From: Clostridium felsineum DSM 794
GTDB taxonomy: Bacteria; Bacillota; Clostridia; Clostridiales; Clostridiaceae
NCBI RefSeq assembly: GCF_002006355.2
Contig: NZ_CP096980.1
Location: forward strand, 4,340,001 to 4,404,000
DNA: 64,000 nucleotides
Direction of reading: 5' to 3'
The notes beneath the pieces were generated by a model that saw nothing but the letters and a program-made list of their open reading frames with translations, had not been told where the DNA came from and ran no database searches. Numbering within the stretch: the first letter of the stretch is position 1; every line of letters begins with the position of its first letter. The translations under genes and the position numbers were made by a program. This document shows, one piece after another, positions 8,085 through 17,137 of this stretch.

Positions 8085-9119
8085 ATGAAAACTCATAAAA
8101 TATTATCCATAATTTTAATAAACACTATTTTGATTTCTTCATTTACTAGCTGCAAATTTAATAGTAAAAAAAGCATAACTCCTAATACCGCAAATGCTTC
8201 TGCCAGCGTAGAATCTCCTATTACAAAGGCTTCTAAAAAAGTTCTTCCCTCAGTAGTTGGCGTTACTACAACCTATATTGATAGAGACTACACAAAAAAA
8301 GAAGGTGTAGGCTCAGGAATGATAATCGACAGCGATGGGTATATTTTAACAAATAATCATGTTGCTGGCGCAGGTAGTAAGGACATAAAAATATCACTTT
8401 ATGATGGAAGCTCCGTTCCTGCAAAAACACTATGGGCAAATGAAAGCTTAGATTTATCCATATTAAAAATTGATAAAAAAAATCTTACGCCTGTAGCTTT
8501 CGGAGATTCTTCAAATGTTGAGATAGGAGAAACCGCAATCGCTATAGGTAATCCTCTAGGATTAAACTTTCAAAGGACTGTAACTTCTGGAATAGTAAGT
8601 GCTGTTAATAGAACCGTTGAAGCAGGTGAAGGTACTTTCATGGAAGATTTGCTTCAAACAGATGCCTCCATCAATCCTGGTAATAGTGGTGGTCCTCTAA
8701 TAAATTCAGACGGAAAAGTTATAGGAGTAAACTCAGCCAAAATAACTAGTGCCGAAGGAATAGGTTTTGCCATACCTATCAATATAGTTAAGCCTGTTCT
8801 TAAAAGTTTAACCACCACAGGTCAATTTAAAACACCAATAATAGGAATTATAGGTCTTGATAAATCAATGAACGGCTATCTTAATTTAAATATTCAAAAA
8901 GGAATTTATGTATATGACGTTTCACCTAATAGTGGTGCATCAGCTGCTGGAATACACAAGGGAGATATTATTTTATCTCTTAATGGAAAAGATATAAACT
9001 CAATGAATGAACTTAGAGAAGCGGTTTATACAATTGGTGCTAACAATAAAGTAAGTTTAAAACTTCATACTAAGTCAGGCGAAAAAACTGTCAGTGTTGT
9101 GATCCAAAGTTCAACTTAA
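8085..9119 (+). CDS. HtrA/DegP-like serine protease, lipoprotein type
   Basis: A 344-residue trypsin-like protease with one PDZ domain. The N-terminus is a hydrophobic signal ending in SSFTSC, a plausible lipobox with Cys at ~23, suggesting a lipid anchor rather than the more usual membrane helix. The catalytic triad is visible: His in TNNHVAG (~87), Asp in LDLSIL (~123), Ser in NPGNSGGPL (~204). The PDZ domain lies at ~250-340 (GASAAGIHKGDIILSLNG). It probably handles misfolded proteins outside the membrane. The ribosome site is weak (GGTGGCGA). It converges on the CorC-like gene. Confidence 0.9.
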   Translation: MKTHKILSIILINTILISSFTSCKFNSKKSITPNTANASASVESPITKASKKVLPSVVGVTTTYIDRDYTKKEGVGSGMIIDSDGYILTNNHVAGAGSKDIKISLYDGSSVPAKTLWANESLDLSILKIDKKNLTPVAFGDSSNVEIGETAIAIGNPLGLNFQRTVTSGIVSAVNRTVEAGEGTFMEDLLQTDASINPGNSGGPLINSDGKVIGVNSAKITSAEGIGFAIPINIVKPVLKSLTTTGQFKTPIIGIIGLDKSMNGYLNLNIQKGIYVYDVSPNSGASAAGIHKGDIILSLNGKDINSMNELREAVYTIGANNKVSLKLHTKSGEKTVSVVIQSST

Positions 9120-9143
9120 AATATATAAAACAAAAACACTAAA

Positions 9144-9173
9144 AAAGTATGCTGTATAATTTAAGCATACTTT
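9144..9173. terminator. Bidirectional terminator between htrA-like and CorC-like genes
   Basis: Ten-bp perfect arms (AAAGTATGCT at 9144-9153, AGCATACTTT at 9164-9173) lie between two convergent stops, with A/T tracts on both sides. Confidence 0.85.
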
Positions 9174-9181
9174 CTATTTAA

Positions 9182-10513
9182 CTAATCTAAAGAACTTTTT
9201 TGTAAATGAACTTTAACAGTTTCTATTCTTTTTTCCTTAACTTCTTCTATAGTAAAAATCATATCTTTATACTCAACACTTTGTCTTTCATCATCTTCTG
9301 GAATATGTCCAATAAGTTTGATAATAAGTCCTCCAAGTGTATCATAATCATCTGTTTCCTCATCCAAATCTAAATCCAATTGCTCATTTAATTCCCTTAT
9401 AGGCATAATTCCTTTAATTATGAAGATATCCTCATCAATTTTTCGAATATAATTCTCATCCTCATCATATTCATCATTAATGTTTCCCATTATTTCTTCA
9501 ATTAAATCCTCTATTGTAACTATACCAGAAAATCCACCATATTCATCAATTAATACTGCCATATGCTTTCTGGATACTTGAAGCTCCTTAAATAATTCAT
9601 TTATATTTTTTCTTTCAGGAACAAAATACGCTGTTTGTAATATGTTTTTTATATTAACATTGTCAAAGCCAACTTTACGTGCTTCCACTATGAAATCCTT
9701 CATATACAAAATACCTATTATATTATCACTGTCACCTTCAAATACTGGTATACGTGAATATTTAACTTCTAAAAGTTCGTCAATATACTCTTTTAAAGGC
9801 TTATCTATATTAATTAAATACACCTCTGTTCTCGGTGTCATTACCTCTTCTGCTGCTTTATCATCAAACTCAAAAATACTATTAATCATTTCTTTTTCAG
9901 CTTCATTAATTACACCATATTCTTGTCCTGCTTCAACTATTGATTTAATTTCTTCTATAGATACTTTCTCCTCCAATTTAACCATATTCATACCTGTTAA
10001 TTTTAATAAAATATTGGTAGAAGCGGAAAGTAACTTAACAAATGGTACTGTAATTTTAGATACATATAATATGGGTCTTGCTGAAAACATTGCAATTTTT
10101 TGTGATTTTTGAAGTGCTATCCTTTTTGGAAATAACTCACCAAAAACAAGTGTAAAATAAGATAACACAAGTGTAACCAATACAAATGCTATTTGACTTC
10201 CATATGGAATATTCATTTTTTGTAAGTAACTACCAAACCTGTCTGAAAGGCCTGTAGCCGCTGATGCACTTGAAAAAAAGCTTGCCAATGTTATTCCAAC
10301 CTGAACTGTTGATAAGAACTTAGTTGGTTCTTTAATTAACCTCTGTAAGATTTGAGCCTTTTTGTTTCCTTCCTCTGCTAAGACCTTTAGCTTAGTCTTA
10401 TTAAGGGATACTATAGACATCTCTGCTGAAGAAAAAAAGGCATTTACTAATGTAAGTATCGCTATCAAAATGAATTGAAAAATTATGTTAGCTGGGTCGG
10501 GATCTGATTCCAT
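9182..10513 (-). CDS. HlyC/CorC-family (DUF21, CBS pair) membrane protein
   Basis: A 443-residue protein of the CNNM/CorC type. It has an N-terminal DUF21 membrane domain (~10-195, with NAFFSSAEMSIVSLNKTKLK), a pair of CBS domains (~205-335, with VMTPRTEVY and DEYGGFSGIVTIEDL) and a C-terminal CorC_HlyC domain (~350-435). Members are linked to Mg2+ or other divalent-cation export. The older name haemolysin is misleading. Transport direction is not shown by sequence. AGGAGG precedes the ATG. It is divergent from the MarR gene. Confidence 0.9.
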   Translation of the reverse strand: MESDPDPANIIFQFILIAILTLVNAFFSSAEMSIVSLNKTKLKVLAEEGNKKAQILQRLIKEPTKFLSTVQVGITLASFFSSASAATGLSDRFGSYLQKMNIPYGSQIAFVLVTLVLSYFTLVFGELFPKRIALQKSQKIAMFSARPILYVSKITVPFVKLLSASTNILLKLTGMNMVKLEEKVSIEEIKSIVEAGQEYGVINEAEKEMINSIFEFDDKAAEEVMTPRTEVYLINIDKPLKEYIDELLEVKYSRIPVFEGDSDNIIGILYMKDFIVEARKVGFDNVNIKNILQTAYFVPERKNINELFKELQVSRKHMAVLIDEYGGFSGIVTIEDLIEEIMGNINDEYDEDENYIRKIDEDIFIIKGIMPIRELNEQLDLDLDEETDDYDTLGGLIIKLIGHIPEDDERQSVEYKDMIFTIEEVKEKRIETVKVHLQKSSLD

Positions 10514-10662
10514 TTAATTGTTTCCTCCTAAAAATAAATTAGCTTAATTTTATCACATTTATATATATATATCAAATTATAACACTATATCACCTTTTAA
10601 TTCTACCCCTTATTATCCCATTACATAATTTATATATTATTTATGTATTACATTACATTTAC

Positions 10663-10691
10663 TTGACTTTTTTTCTTAAATTGGTTAATAT
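10663..10691 (+). promoter_or_regulatory. Promoter of marR-efflux operon
   Basis: TTGACT (10663-10668), exactly 17 nt, TAATAT (10686-10691). The region between it and the start codon (TATGTGTACATGTG around 10720-10733) is the likely place for a MarR operator, but no clean palindrome could be drawn. Confidence 0.6.
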
Positions 10692-10750
10692 AGGTATGAA
10701 TATAATATGTATATCAATTATATGTGTACATGTGTTTTAGGAGGTAAATT

Positions 10751-11221
10751 ATGAAATCTTTGGACAAATCCCTTGGTATGTATATAAACTACATCAACAG
10801 AAAAATGCTTAGACTCTTATCTTCAAAATTAAAAAGTTATAATATAACGACAGAACAATGGTCTGTATTAATAAATCTAGTTGAAAAAGATGGTATCAAT
10901 CAAAAACATTTAGCTGCAACAGTTGATAAGGATCAAGCAACTCTAGTTAGAATATTAGATATCCTTGAGAAAAAGAATTTAGCCACACGAAAAAAGTGCA
11001 GCGAAGACAGGCGTTCATTTTTAATATATTCCACTGAGGAAGGGAGGGCATTAGAAGCAAAGGTATATCCTATTATTGAAGATTTATTTAAAAATATTAT
11101 AAATGGTATTTCCAAAGATCAATTGATTTTATTTTTAAACACTTTAAGTACACTTGAAAAAAATATTTCTATTGAGGAGGAAAAAATACATGGAAGAAAC
11201 TCTAGAGGACCTGAATCTTAA
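10751..11221 (+). CDS. MarR-family transcriptional regulator
   Basis: A 156-residue winged-helix protein. The recognition region is INQKHLAATVDKDQATLVRIL (~56-75), followed by the wing KKNLATRKKCSEDRRSFLIY (~80-100) with the conserved DxR. MarR proteins usually repress an adjacent efflux gene until a phenolic or drug ligand binds. The gene has a good ribosome site (AGGAGG, 7 nt). Its 3' end overlaps the start of the efflux pump by 32 nt, so the two are translationally coupled. Confidence 0.9.
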   Translation: MKSLDKSLGMYINYINRKMLRLLSSKLKSYNITTEQWSVLINLVEKDGINQKHLAATVDKDQATLVRILDILEKKNLATRKKCSEDRRSFLIYSTEEGRALEAKVYPIIEDLFKNIINGISKDQLILFLNTLSTLEKNISIEEEKIHGRNSRGPES

Positions 11222-12638
11222 TAAAAAAAATTATAATGTGCTACCTATAAGCATTGCTCTAATACTTGCAGGTTTTTGCTGTATGTTAAGTGAAACTTTA
11301 TTAAATATGGCACTTAAAAATTTGATGGCTCAATTTTCTGTATCTGCAACTACTGTTCAATGGCTTAGTACAGGTTATATGCTTATTATGGGAATTTTAA
11401 TTCCTGTTTCTGCCCTACTTATTCAAACTTTTACAACTAGACAATTATTTTTAACTTCTGTAATCATATTTTTAGCAGGTACTATTGTAAGCAGCTTAGC
11501 TCTAAACTTTCCAATACTACTTATTGGAAGATTAATTCAAGCTGTTGGTACTGGAATTTTAATACCTAACATAGTAAATACTTTATTAATTATTAATCCA
11601 ATTGAGAAACGTGGAAAAGCTCTTGGTATCTTCAATCTTGTAATGTTTTGTGCTCCTGCCATTGGCCCTACTATCTCTGGTTTAATTATTCAAAACCTTA
11701 ATTGGAGATGGTTATTCTTTGCAACAATGCCTTTTTCAATTATAGCCCTAATTTTAGGTTTAAAATATATTGAAAATGTAACCTCCCTTTCAAAACCATC
11801 TATAGATTTTCTATCTATTGTACTTTCTACAATAGGCTTTGGTGGCTTCATATATGGTGTTAGCAATATAGGAACTACAACTGCAGTTTTAATAGCAGCA
11901 CCTATAATTATCGGGTGCATATCACTAGCTGCCTTTGTGCTTCGTCAATTGCATATGAAAGAACCTATGCTAGACATGCATCCATTTAAAAAGTCTATGT
12001 TTAGCCTTGGCTGTATACTACTTATGGTTATGCATATGATTAATTTTGCGACAATGCTGATACTTCCTATGTTTCTTGAAGGAGCTTTAGGCTTAGCAGC
12101 ATTTACTGCCGGTCTTCTTATGTTACCTGGTGGCTTCCTTAACGGCCTTATTTCACCATTTGCAGGACATTTATATGATAAATTTGGTCCTAAAGCATTG
12201 ATTTTACCTGGATATATAATATCGGCTATTTCATTCTTATTACTTTCATATTTAGTATCTACTGGCATTAGTATTCCTGTTCTTGTTGTTTTACATTGCT
12301 TATCCTTAATTGCTGTAGGCCTTATAAATACGCCTGTGCAAACTAATAGTTTAAATCAGCTATCACCAAAACAATATCCTCATGGAACTGCCATATTAAA
12401 TACTCTTCAACAAATAGCAGGTGCCTTTGGAACCTCTTTATTTGTAGCTATTATGACTTCTTATCAAAAGAATTATCTATCAGGTGTTAGTAGCCCATCA
12501 AGTTCAAAAAATCAAGCTTTAAGTTTAGTATTTGGTGTGCACAATACTTTCTTAATTGAAACTGTAGTTCTTATTGTTGCCGTAATCTTATCCTTATTCA
12601 TATCAAATAAAAATAGCATAAAAAATACAGCTATATAA
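11190..12638 (+). CDS. MFS multidrug efflux pump, DHA2 (EmrB/QacA) type
   Basis: About 482 residues with 14 predicted membrane segments, the size and layout of drug:H+ antiporter family 2. Visible motifs are the TVQWLSTGYML segment in TM2, GRLIQAVGTGILIP (motif B-like) and the GPTISGLII motif C of antiporters. The start is the ATG at 11190, because GAGGAGG sits 9 nt before it. A start 36 nt earlier has no ribosome site. It lies inside the marR 3' end. Substrate unknown; control by the MarR protein is inferred from context. Confidence 0.9.
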   Translation: MEETLEDLNLNKKNYNVLPISIALILAGFCCMLSETLLNMALKNLMAQFSVSATTVQWLSTGYMLIMGILIPVSALLIQTFTTRQLFLTSVIIFLAGTIVSSLALNFPILLIGRLIQAVGTGILIPNIVNTLLIINPIEKRGKALGIFNLVMFCAPAIGPTISGLIIQNLNWRWLFFATMPFSIIALILGLKYIENVTSLSKPSIDFLSIVLSTIGFGGFIYGVSNIGTTTAVLIAAPIIIGCISLAAFVLRQLHMKEPMLDMHPFKKSMFSLGCILLMVMHMINFATMLILPMFLEGALGLAAFTAGLLMLPGGFLNGLISPFAGHLYDKFGPKALILPGYIISAISFLLLSYLVSTGISIPVLVVLHCLSLIAVGLINTPVQTNSLNQLSPKQYPHGTAILNTLQQIAGAFGTSLFVAIMTSYQKNYLSGVSSPSSSKNQALSLVFGVHNTFLIETVVLIVAVILSLFISNKNSIKNTAI

Positions 12639-12648
12639 TTTCTAAAAA

Positions 12649-12682
12649 AAAGCTGGCTCCTAATAATCAGGGAACCAACTTT
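12649..12682 (-). terminator. Terminator of the pectin operon
   Basis: Arms at 12649-12660 and 12671-12682 pair fully on the minus strand with two G-U wobbles; on the plus strand the same positions would be A-C mismatches. The minus-strand stem is followed by eight T, which marks it as the end of the operon that reads from 20070 to 12690. Confidence 0.85.
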
Positions 12683-12689
12683 TCATTAA

Positions 12690-14333
12690 CTACTTAATTT
12701 CTTCAATATTTACACTATTTGTTTTTGTTATACCCTTATCAAAATTACAGTTATTAAATATTACATCTTTACAAGAATCAAGCCTTGCTGAGTAGAAATT
12801 ACAATCGTTAAATTTAAGATTGCTTAAATAAGATATGTCTTGTCCAAAATTCGAGCCATTCAGATCCAATATATATTGAGAATTTCCTTTTGGTGCATTC
12901 ACATTTGTAAATTCAAATTGTGAAATATCAGGCAGTGGAACTCCAGGTGTTGCGGCTTTTTGCTTATCATAGTTAGTAATTACAGAAATTTTATTACAAA
13001 TAGAATCTCTTACTTTTAAATTATGAATATATCCACCCCTTGATGGACTTACCTTAACACGAACACCACTATTAACAGCCTTTGTTTTTAAATCAATTGG
13101 CATAAGTGTGCAATCTTCTCCAAAAACATCACTAATTCCACCAGACATTTCACTTCCCAAAGTAATTCCTCCATGTCCTGCTGTAAATGTACAATCTCTA
13201 TAATAAATATCAGTAGATGGAATTCCTATTTTTCTTCCTTCTTCATCTTTGCCTGATTTAATAGCTGAACAGTCATCTCCTGTAGAAAATGTATCCTTCA
13301 AAAGATATACGTTAGATGAAGAGTTTGGATCGAAGCCATCTCCATTATGAACTGTTGTATTTATATCAAGTTCATAAGAGGTAATATCTTTACTGTAAAC
13401 AGGAACTATTGTCCACATCATTCCATTTCTGATATGAATTCCGTCCATATATACATTGTCACAATTTTTAAGACTTATGAGACTTCCGCCACCATAATGT
13501 GTAGCTGTATTCTTTGCGCCAAAAGCATCATAGGCTGATCTAAGAGTTAATCCATTGCTATCATCACCAATAGTTCCCTCTCCCATTATTTTTATATTAT
13601 GTGTAGTTGGCTTTTGGTTGTGGTCCATTGTCCCTGCATTTATTAGGCTTGAAAATGCAGGATTACCTTTTGTTGGACTATTAGGATCATAAATATCTTC
13701 AATATCATGTCTTGCTGAAGTCCATGGATAATCCTTTAGGTCTGTACTTGGAACAAGCTGTGCCCCTTTGTCCACATAAAAAGTCATATTATCATGTAAA
13801 TACAGTGCTCCACTTAAATATTTTCCTTGTGGTAAGAGTACAGTTTCCCCATCTTTGCAAGCATCTATTGCCTTTTGAATGGCTACCGTATCCTTTGCTG
13901 TGCCATTACCAACTGCACCATAATCTTTAACATTTATTACTTGTTTTGTTGCATCAGTTTTAATTGTAACTTCATTGCTTATTTGAGATTCTACAAGTTT
14001 GGCATCATGTGCTTTTACATAATAACTATAACTTGTATTTTGCTTTAAATTTTGCACCTTAAAATATGTTTTATTTGTATCTCCAATTTTTTTACCGCTA
14101 TCATCATAAATTGTATACCCTGTTACATTCGAATAATTTTGAGGTTTTTCCCAAACAAGTACAACTGACGTATCTGTAACTGCTGCTGGTGCTTCCCTCA
14201 AATTTGTAGGATTCGCTATTACCATATCCTTAATCTTTACATTTCTAGCTTTAGCAGAAAACTGTCCAAATGCAATTGGCTGTATACATATTAAAGTTCC
14301 GATTATAAATAATTTAAGTTTATTACTTTTCAT
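12690..14333 (-). CDS. Secreted GH28 polygalacturonase with N-terminal FN3
   Basis: A 547-residue exported pectinase. It has a signal peptide (~1-28, ending near SAKA), a fibronectin type III domain (~40-125), then a right-handed beta-helix (~135-540). GH28 active-site blocks are present: DPNSS (~334, the NTD block), TGDDC with both Asp (~350), GHGG (~380) and VRVK (~425, the RIK block). The architecture resembles exo-poly-alpha-galacturonosidases of the PehX type. Last gene of the five-gene operon, followed at once by its terminator. Xylogalacturonan hydrolase is an alternative, given its neighbours. Confidence 0.9.
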   Translation of the reverse strand: MKSNKLKLFIIGTLICIQPIAFGQFSAKARNVKIKDMVIANPTNLREAPAAVTDTSVVLVWEKPQNYSNVTGYTIYDDSGKKIGDTNKTYFKVQNLKQNTSYSYYVKAHDAKLVESQISNEVTIKTDATKQVINVKDYGAVGNGTAKDTVAIQKAIDACKDGETVLLPQGKYLSGALYLHDNMTFYVDKGAQLVPSTDLKDYPWTSARHDIEDIYDPNSPTKGNPAFSSLINAGTMDHNQKPTTHNIKIMGEGTIGDDSNGLTLRSAYDAFGAKNTATHYGGGSLISLKNCDNVYMDGIHIRNGMMWTIVPVYSKDITSYELDINTTVHNGDGFDPNSSSNVYLLKDTFSTGDDCSAIKSGKDEEGRKIGIPSTDIYYRDCTFTAGHGGITLGSEMSGGISDVFGEDCTLMPIDLKTKAVNSGVRVKVSPSRGGYIHNLKVRDSICNKISVITNYDKQKAATPGVPLPDISQFEFTNVNAPKGNSQYILDLNGSNFGQDISYLSNLKFNDCNFYSARLDSCKDVIFNNCNFDKGITKTNSVNIEEIK

Positions 14334-14418
14334 AATAACCTACCCCCTATTTTTATCTTTTTGCTTTAATCACATGTATTGATTGATATTAATAATATCC
14401 TTCCTTATTGATTAAAAA

Positions 14419-15528
14419 CTAATTATTTACAGGCTTCCATCCATCTGTCCCCTTTAACAAATTATATGCATTGTAGTCCACTGCTTCTTTATCACTAAGT
14501 TGTCTTGATGCGTTTCTATGACTTGTATTTAATAATTTACCATTTCCATCTATATTTTTGTATTCTAATAATTGACATGAAGGATCTATAGCATCACTCT
14601 TCATGTTAGTCCATGCCTTAGGTAAAAGTGGTGATGTAACTACTGAATTTTTAATACAGACTTCTAAACTTGGATACCACGTTCTTCCGAATAATACACC
14701 TGTAACTTTTGAATATCTTCTTGAATCTCCACCAACCTTTGTAATCGCTTGAACTACTTGTTTATTAATATTTGAGGTAAACTTACATTTATCAAGCAAT
14801 ACTTTGCAGCCTTTATCACCAAATGCAGTATATGCTGCTCCATCTTTTATTTCATTGAGTGTACAATTTTCAAATACTGCTATACTTCTGAGTCCCCAAA
14901 CAGAATCCACAGCACCTTCAATATAACAATTTTTAAAGTATGATCTATTATAATTTAAATTAAGAACATCCTGACCACTATAGAACTTACAATTTTGAAA
15001 GGCTGCACGATCTCCCTGCACTTGCACACATGCTGCTTGTGTATCAATTCCATTGTCCTTTAAATAACTATTTTCAAAAGTCATATTATTTGCTTTAAAA
15101 TCTTTTCCTTCAACAATAAGTGCTGCACAATTACCCGAACCATATGTGCCTTTATTTGGATCTTGGGGATTAACAGTTTTATTACTAGCATTAAAGGTTA
15201 ATTTTGTTATTCCCTTTGAATCTCCATTAAAAGTTACATATGGTACCTTTAAATCAATTTTTTCTTTGTAAGTGCCTGCTTTTATGTTAATTACTGCTCT
15301 TGTGCTTTCACTAGTAGGCTTATGAATATTTAGATAATTAATTGCGCTCGTAATATTTTTAAACGTAGAAACCCCATTTGGTTTATTATTGTTTATATCA
15401 ACTGTTAAATTTGTTGCTGCCTTAACTGTTTTACCCATTTGGCTAATACCTATACAATTGATAACTAAACCTATGCATCCACATAAAGTTAATGTTTTTA
15501 TAATTCTACTATTAAATTTAGCTCCCAT
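14419..15528 (-). CDS. Secreted pectin methylesterase (CE8)
   Basis: A 369-residue exported protein with a signal peptide (~1-38, ending KAA) and a beta-helix. Catalytic residues of carbohydrate esterase family 8 can be aligned: the first Gln in QAACVQVQG, GQD (~185), the second Asp in GAVDSVWG, and Arg/Trp in GRTWYP. The VDSVWG block differs from the usual VDFIFG, with Ser and Trp next to the catalytic Asp. It should remove methyl esters from homogalacturonan before GH28 cleavage. It lies 32 nt after the GH43 gene and 85 nt before the GH28 gene. Confidence 0.87.
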   Translation of the reverse strand: MGAKFNSRIIKTLTLCGCIGLVINCIGISQMGKTVKAATNLTVDINNNKPNGVSTFKNITSAINYLNIHKPTSESTRAVINIKAGTYKEKIDLKVPYVTFNGDSKGITKLTFNASNKTVNPQDPNKGTYGSGNCAALIVEGKDFKANNMTFENSYLKDNGIDTQAACVQVQGDRAAFQNCKFYSGQDVLNLNYNRSYFKNCYIEGAVDSVWGLRSIAVFENCTLNEIKDGAAYTAFGDKGCKVLLDKCKFTSNINKQVVQAITKVGGDSRRYSKVTGVLFGRTWYPSLEVCIKNSVVTSPLLPKAWTNMKSDAIDPSCQLLEYKNIDGNGKLLNTSHRNASRQLSDKEAVDYNAYNLLKGTDGWKPVNN

Positions 15529-15560
15529 GTTACATCCTCCTTAAAATATAAATAAAAAAT

Positions 15561-17117
15561 TCATTTCGGCTTATAACTAAAGTAATCAAAATCTGCAAAG
15601 CATCTATTTTTCTTTTCTAAATCATTTACTGTTAGTCCAACAAAATTCCCTGTAAAGCCTCCAGATAAAAATCCTATATCTTCACTTGTAATGTAAGTCT
15701 CTTTTCCTTCACTCTCTACACTAAATTTGGCTTCAATACCGTCTACATTTATTTTTAATTTCACATTTTTGGAACTAACTGAAACCTGTACTTGTTCTAT
15801 GCTAAACTCATCTTTTACTGCTTTCATTACTCCTGCTGAAATTCCTTTTCCCTCATCATAGGAAATGTATAGATAAACATAATTCATTATATCTAGGTAC
15901 AATATTATTCCTGCCATATTTAAATAATTAGCTGGTTTAAAATTAATAGAAGTCTCTGCTTTAAATTTAAAATCTCTTTGTCTTATTCCTATTATGTGTT
16001 GATCAAAGGTGCTTTGAGGCGATTCCCCTCCATATATACGTACATAGCTTTCCTTAGAGTTTACCTTTATCCAATCTTCACTTTTAAATAATCTAAGAGT
16101 ACTCCATTCATCTTTAATATCCTCATTACTAAAATCATCAAAGAACTCATTACTTTTTTCATTAATAGTCCCTTCAAAAGACTTAGGTACTGGCACCTCC
16201 ACATATGGTGAATGACCACCTTTACTTAATCTTAGCCATCCATCTTCTGTAAAATTAACCTTTTGAAGTGCAGTTTCCCTACCTAAAATGGGGTATTTAC
16301 CTAAAACTGGCCTAGTACATAAGTGTGCCATATACCACTCCTCATTTTCAGTTTCAACCAAACTTGCATGTCCTGCACAATGTAAAACTAAATCAGAATT
16401 ATCTCTTGAAGTTAACATAGGGTTTTTAGGATCAACTTCATATGGACCTGTTACATTTTTAGAACGTGCAATTGTTACCATATGCCCTTCCTCAGTCCCT
16501 CCCTCTGCTGTTAATAAGTAATAGTATTCTCCATGCTTATAAATTTGAGGTGCCTCAGTTTTTTTGTACTCTGTTCCATTAAAAATTTTATATGTGTCAC
16601 CGATAAGTTCTTTTTTTTCATCATCAAACTCCTGTAGAACTATTCCGCAGGATCTATTTCTTTCATTTATGCGATAATCCCATATTTCATTTACTAGCCA
16701 CTTTCTTCCATCATCATCATGAAATAATGCTGGATCAAAGCCTGAACTATTTAAATAAACTGGATCACTCCAAGGTCCTTTTATATCCTTCGCTGTTATT
16801 AAATAGTTGTTTACATCTTTAAATGGTACCTTTGTACTTTTAACATCTGTATAAACAAGGTAAAACGTACCCTTAGAGTAAGTTAAATGTGGAGCCCAAA
16901 TACTACAGCCCTTTGGATTTCCCTTTAAATTAGTTAACCTTTCATTTGTCAAAACCGAAGTTAAATATCTCCAATTAACTAAATCATAGGACTCATATAC
17001 TCTTATTCCTGGCAACCATTCAAAGGTTGAAACAACTATATAATATTTCCCTTCTGCTTTTACTATACAAGGATCTGGGTTAAAGCCTTCAAGAATTGGA
17101 TTATGAATAAATTGCAT
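15561..17117 (-). CDS. Intracellular GH43 beta-xylosidase/arabinofuranosidase
   Basis: About 518 residues with no signal peptide, so cytoplasmic. The N-terminal five-bladed propeller (~1-310) begins with NPILEGFNPDPCIV, holding the catalytic-base Asp. Another acidic residue lies in SSGFDPALFHDDDG, and the general acid is probably the Glu of TEAPQIYK. The C-terminal ~200 residues form a beta-sandwich as in GH43_11-type xylosidases. The start is the ATG at 17117, 6 nt after GAGGTG. A GTG three codons earlier overlaps that ribosome site. It follows the symporter by about 20 nt. Confidence 0.87.
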   Translation of the reverse strand: MQFIHNPILEGFNPDPCIVKAEGKYYIVVSTFEWLPGIRVYESYDLVNWRYLTSVLTNERLTNLKGNPKGCSIWAPHLTYSKGTFYLVYTDVKSTKVPFKDVNNYLITAKDIKGPWSDPVYLNSSGFDPALFHDDDGRKWLVNEIWDYRINERNRSCGIVLQEFDDEKKELIGDTYKIFNGTEYKKTEAPQIYKHGEYYYLLTAEGGTEEGHMVTIARSKNVTGPYEVDPKNPMLTSRDNSDLVLHCAGHASLVETENEEWYMAHLCTRPVLGKYPILGRETALQKVNFTEDGWLRLSKGGHSPYVEVPVPKSFEGTINEKSNEFFDDFSNEDIKDEWSTLRLFKSEDWIKVNSKESYVRIYGGESPQSTFDQHIIGIRQRDFKFKAETSINFKPANYLNMAGIILYLDIMNYVYLYISYDEGKGISAGVMKAVKDEFSIEQVQVSVSSKNVKLKINVDGIEAKFSVESEGKETYITSEDIGFLSGGFTGNFVGLTVNDLEKKNRCFADFDYFSYKPK

Positions 17118-17137
17118 AAAATTCACCTCTTATAAAA

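Noticed and set aside
10715..10735. TGTGTACATGTG as a MarR operator
   Set aside because: Only a 6-bp core is symmetrical; too weak to list as an operator.
11154..11189. Upstream 12-codon extension of the DHA2 pump
   Set aside because: It lies inside marR, has no ribosome site, and the ATG at 11190 has a perfect one.
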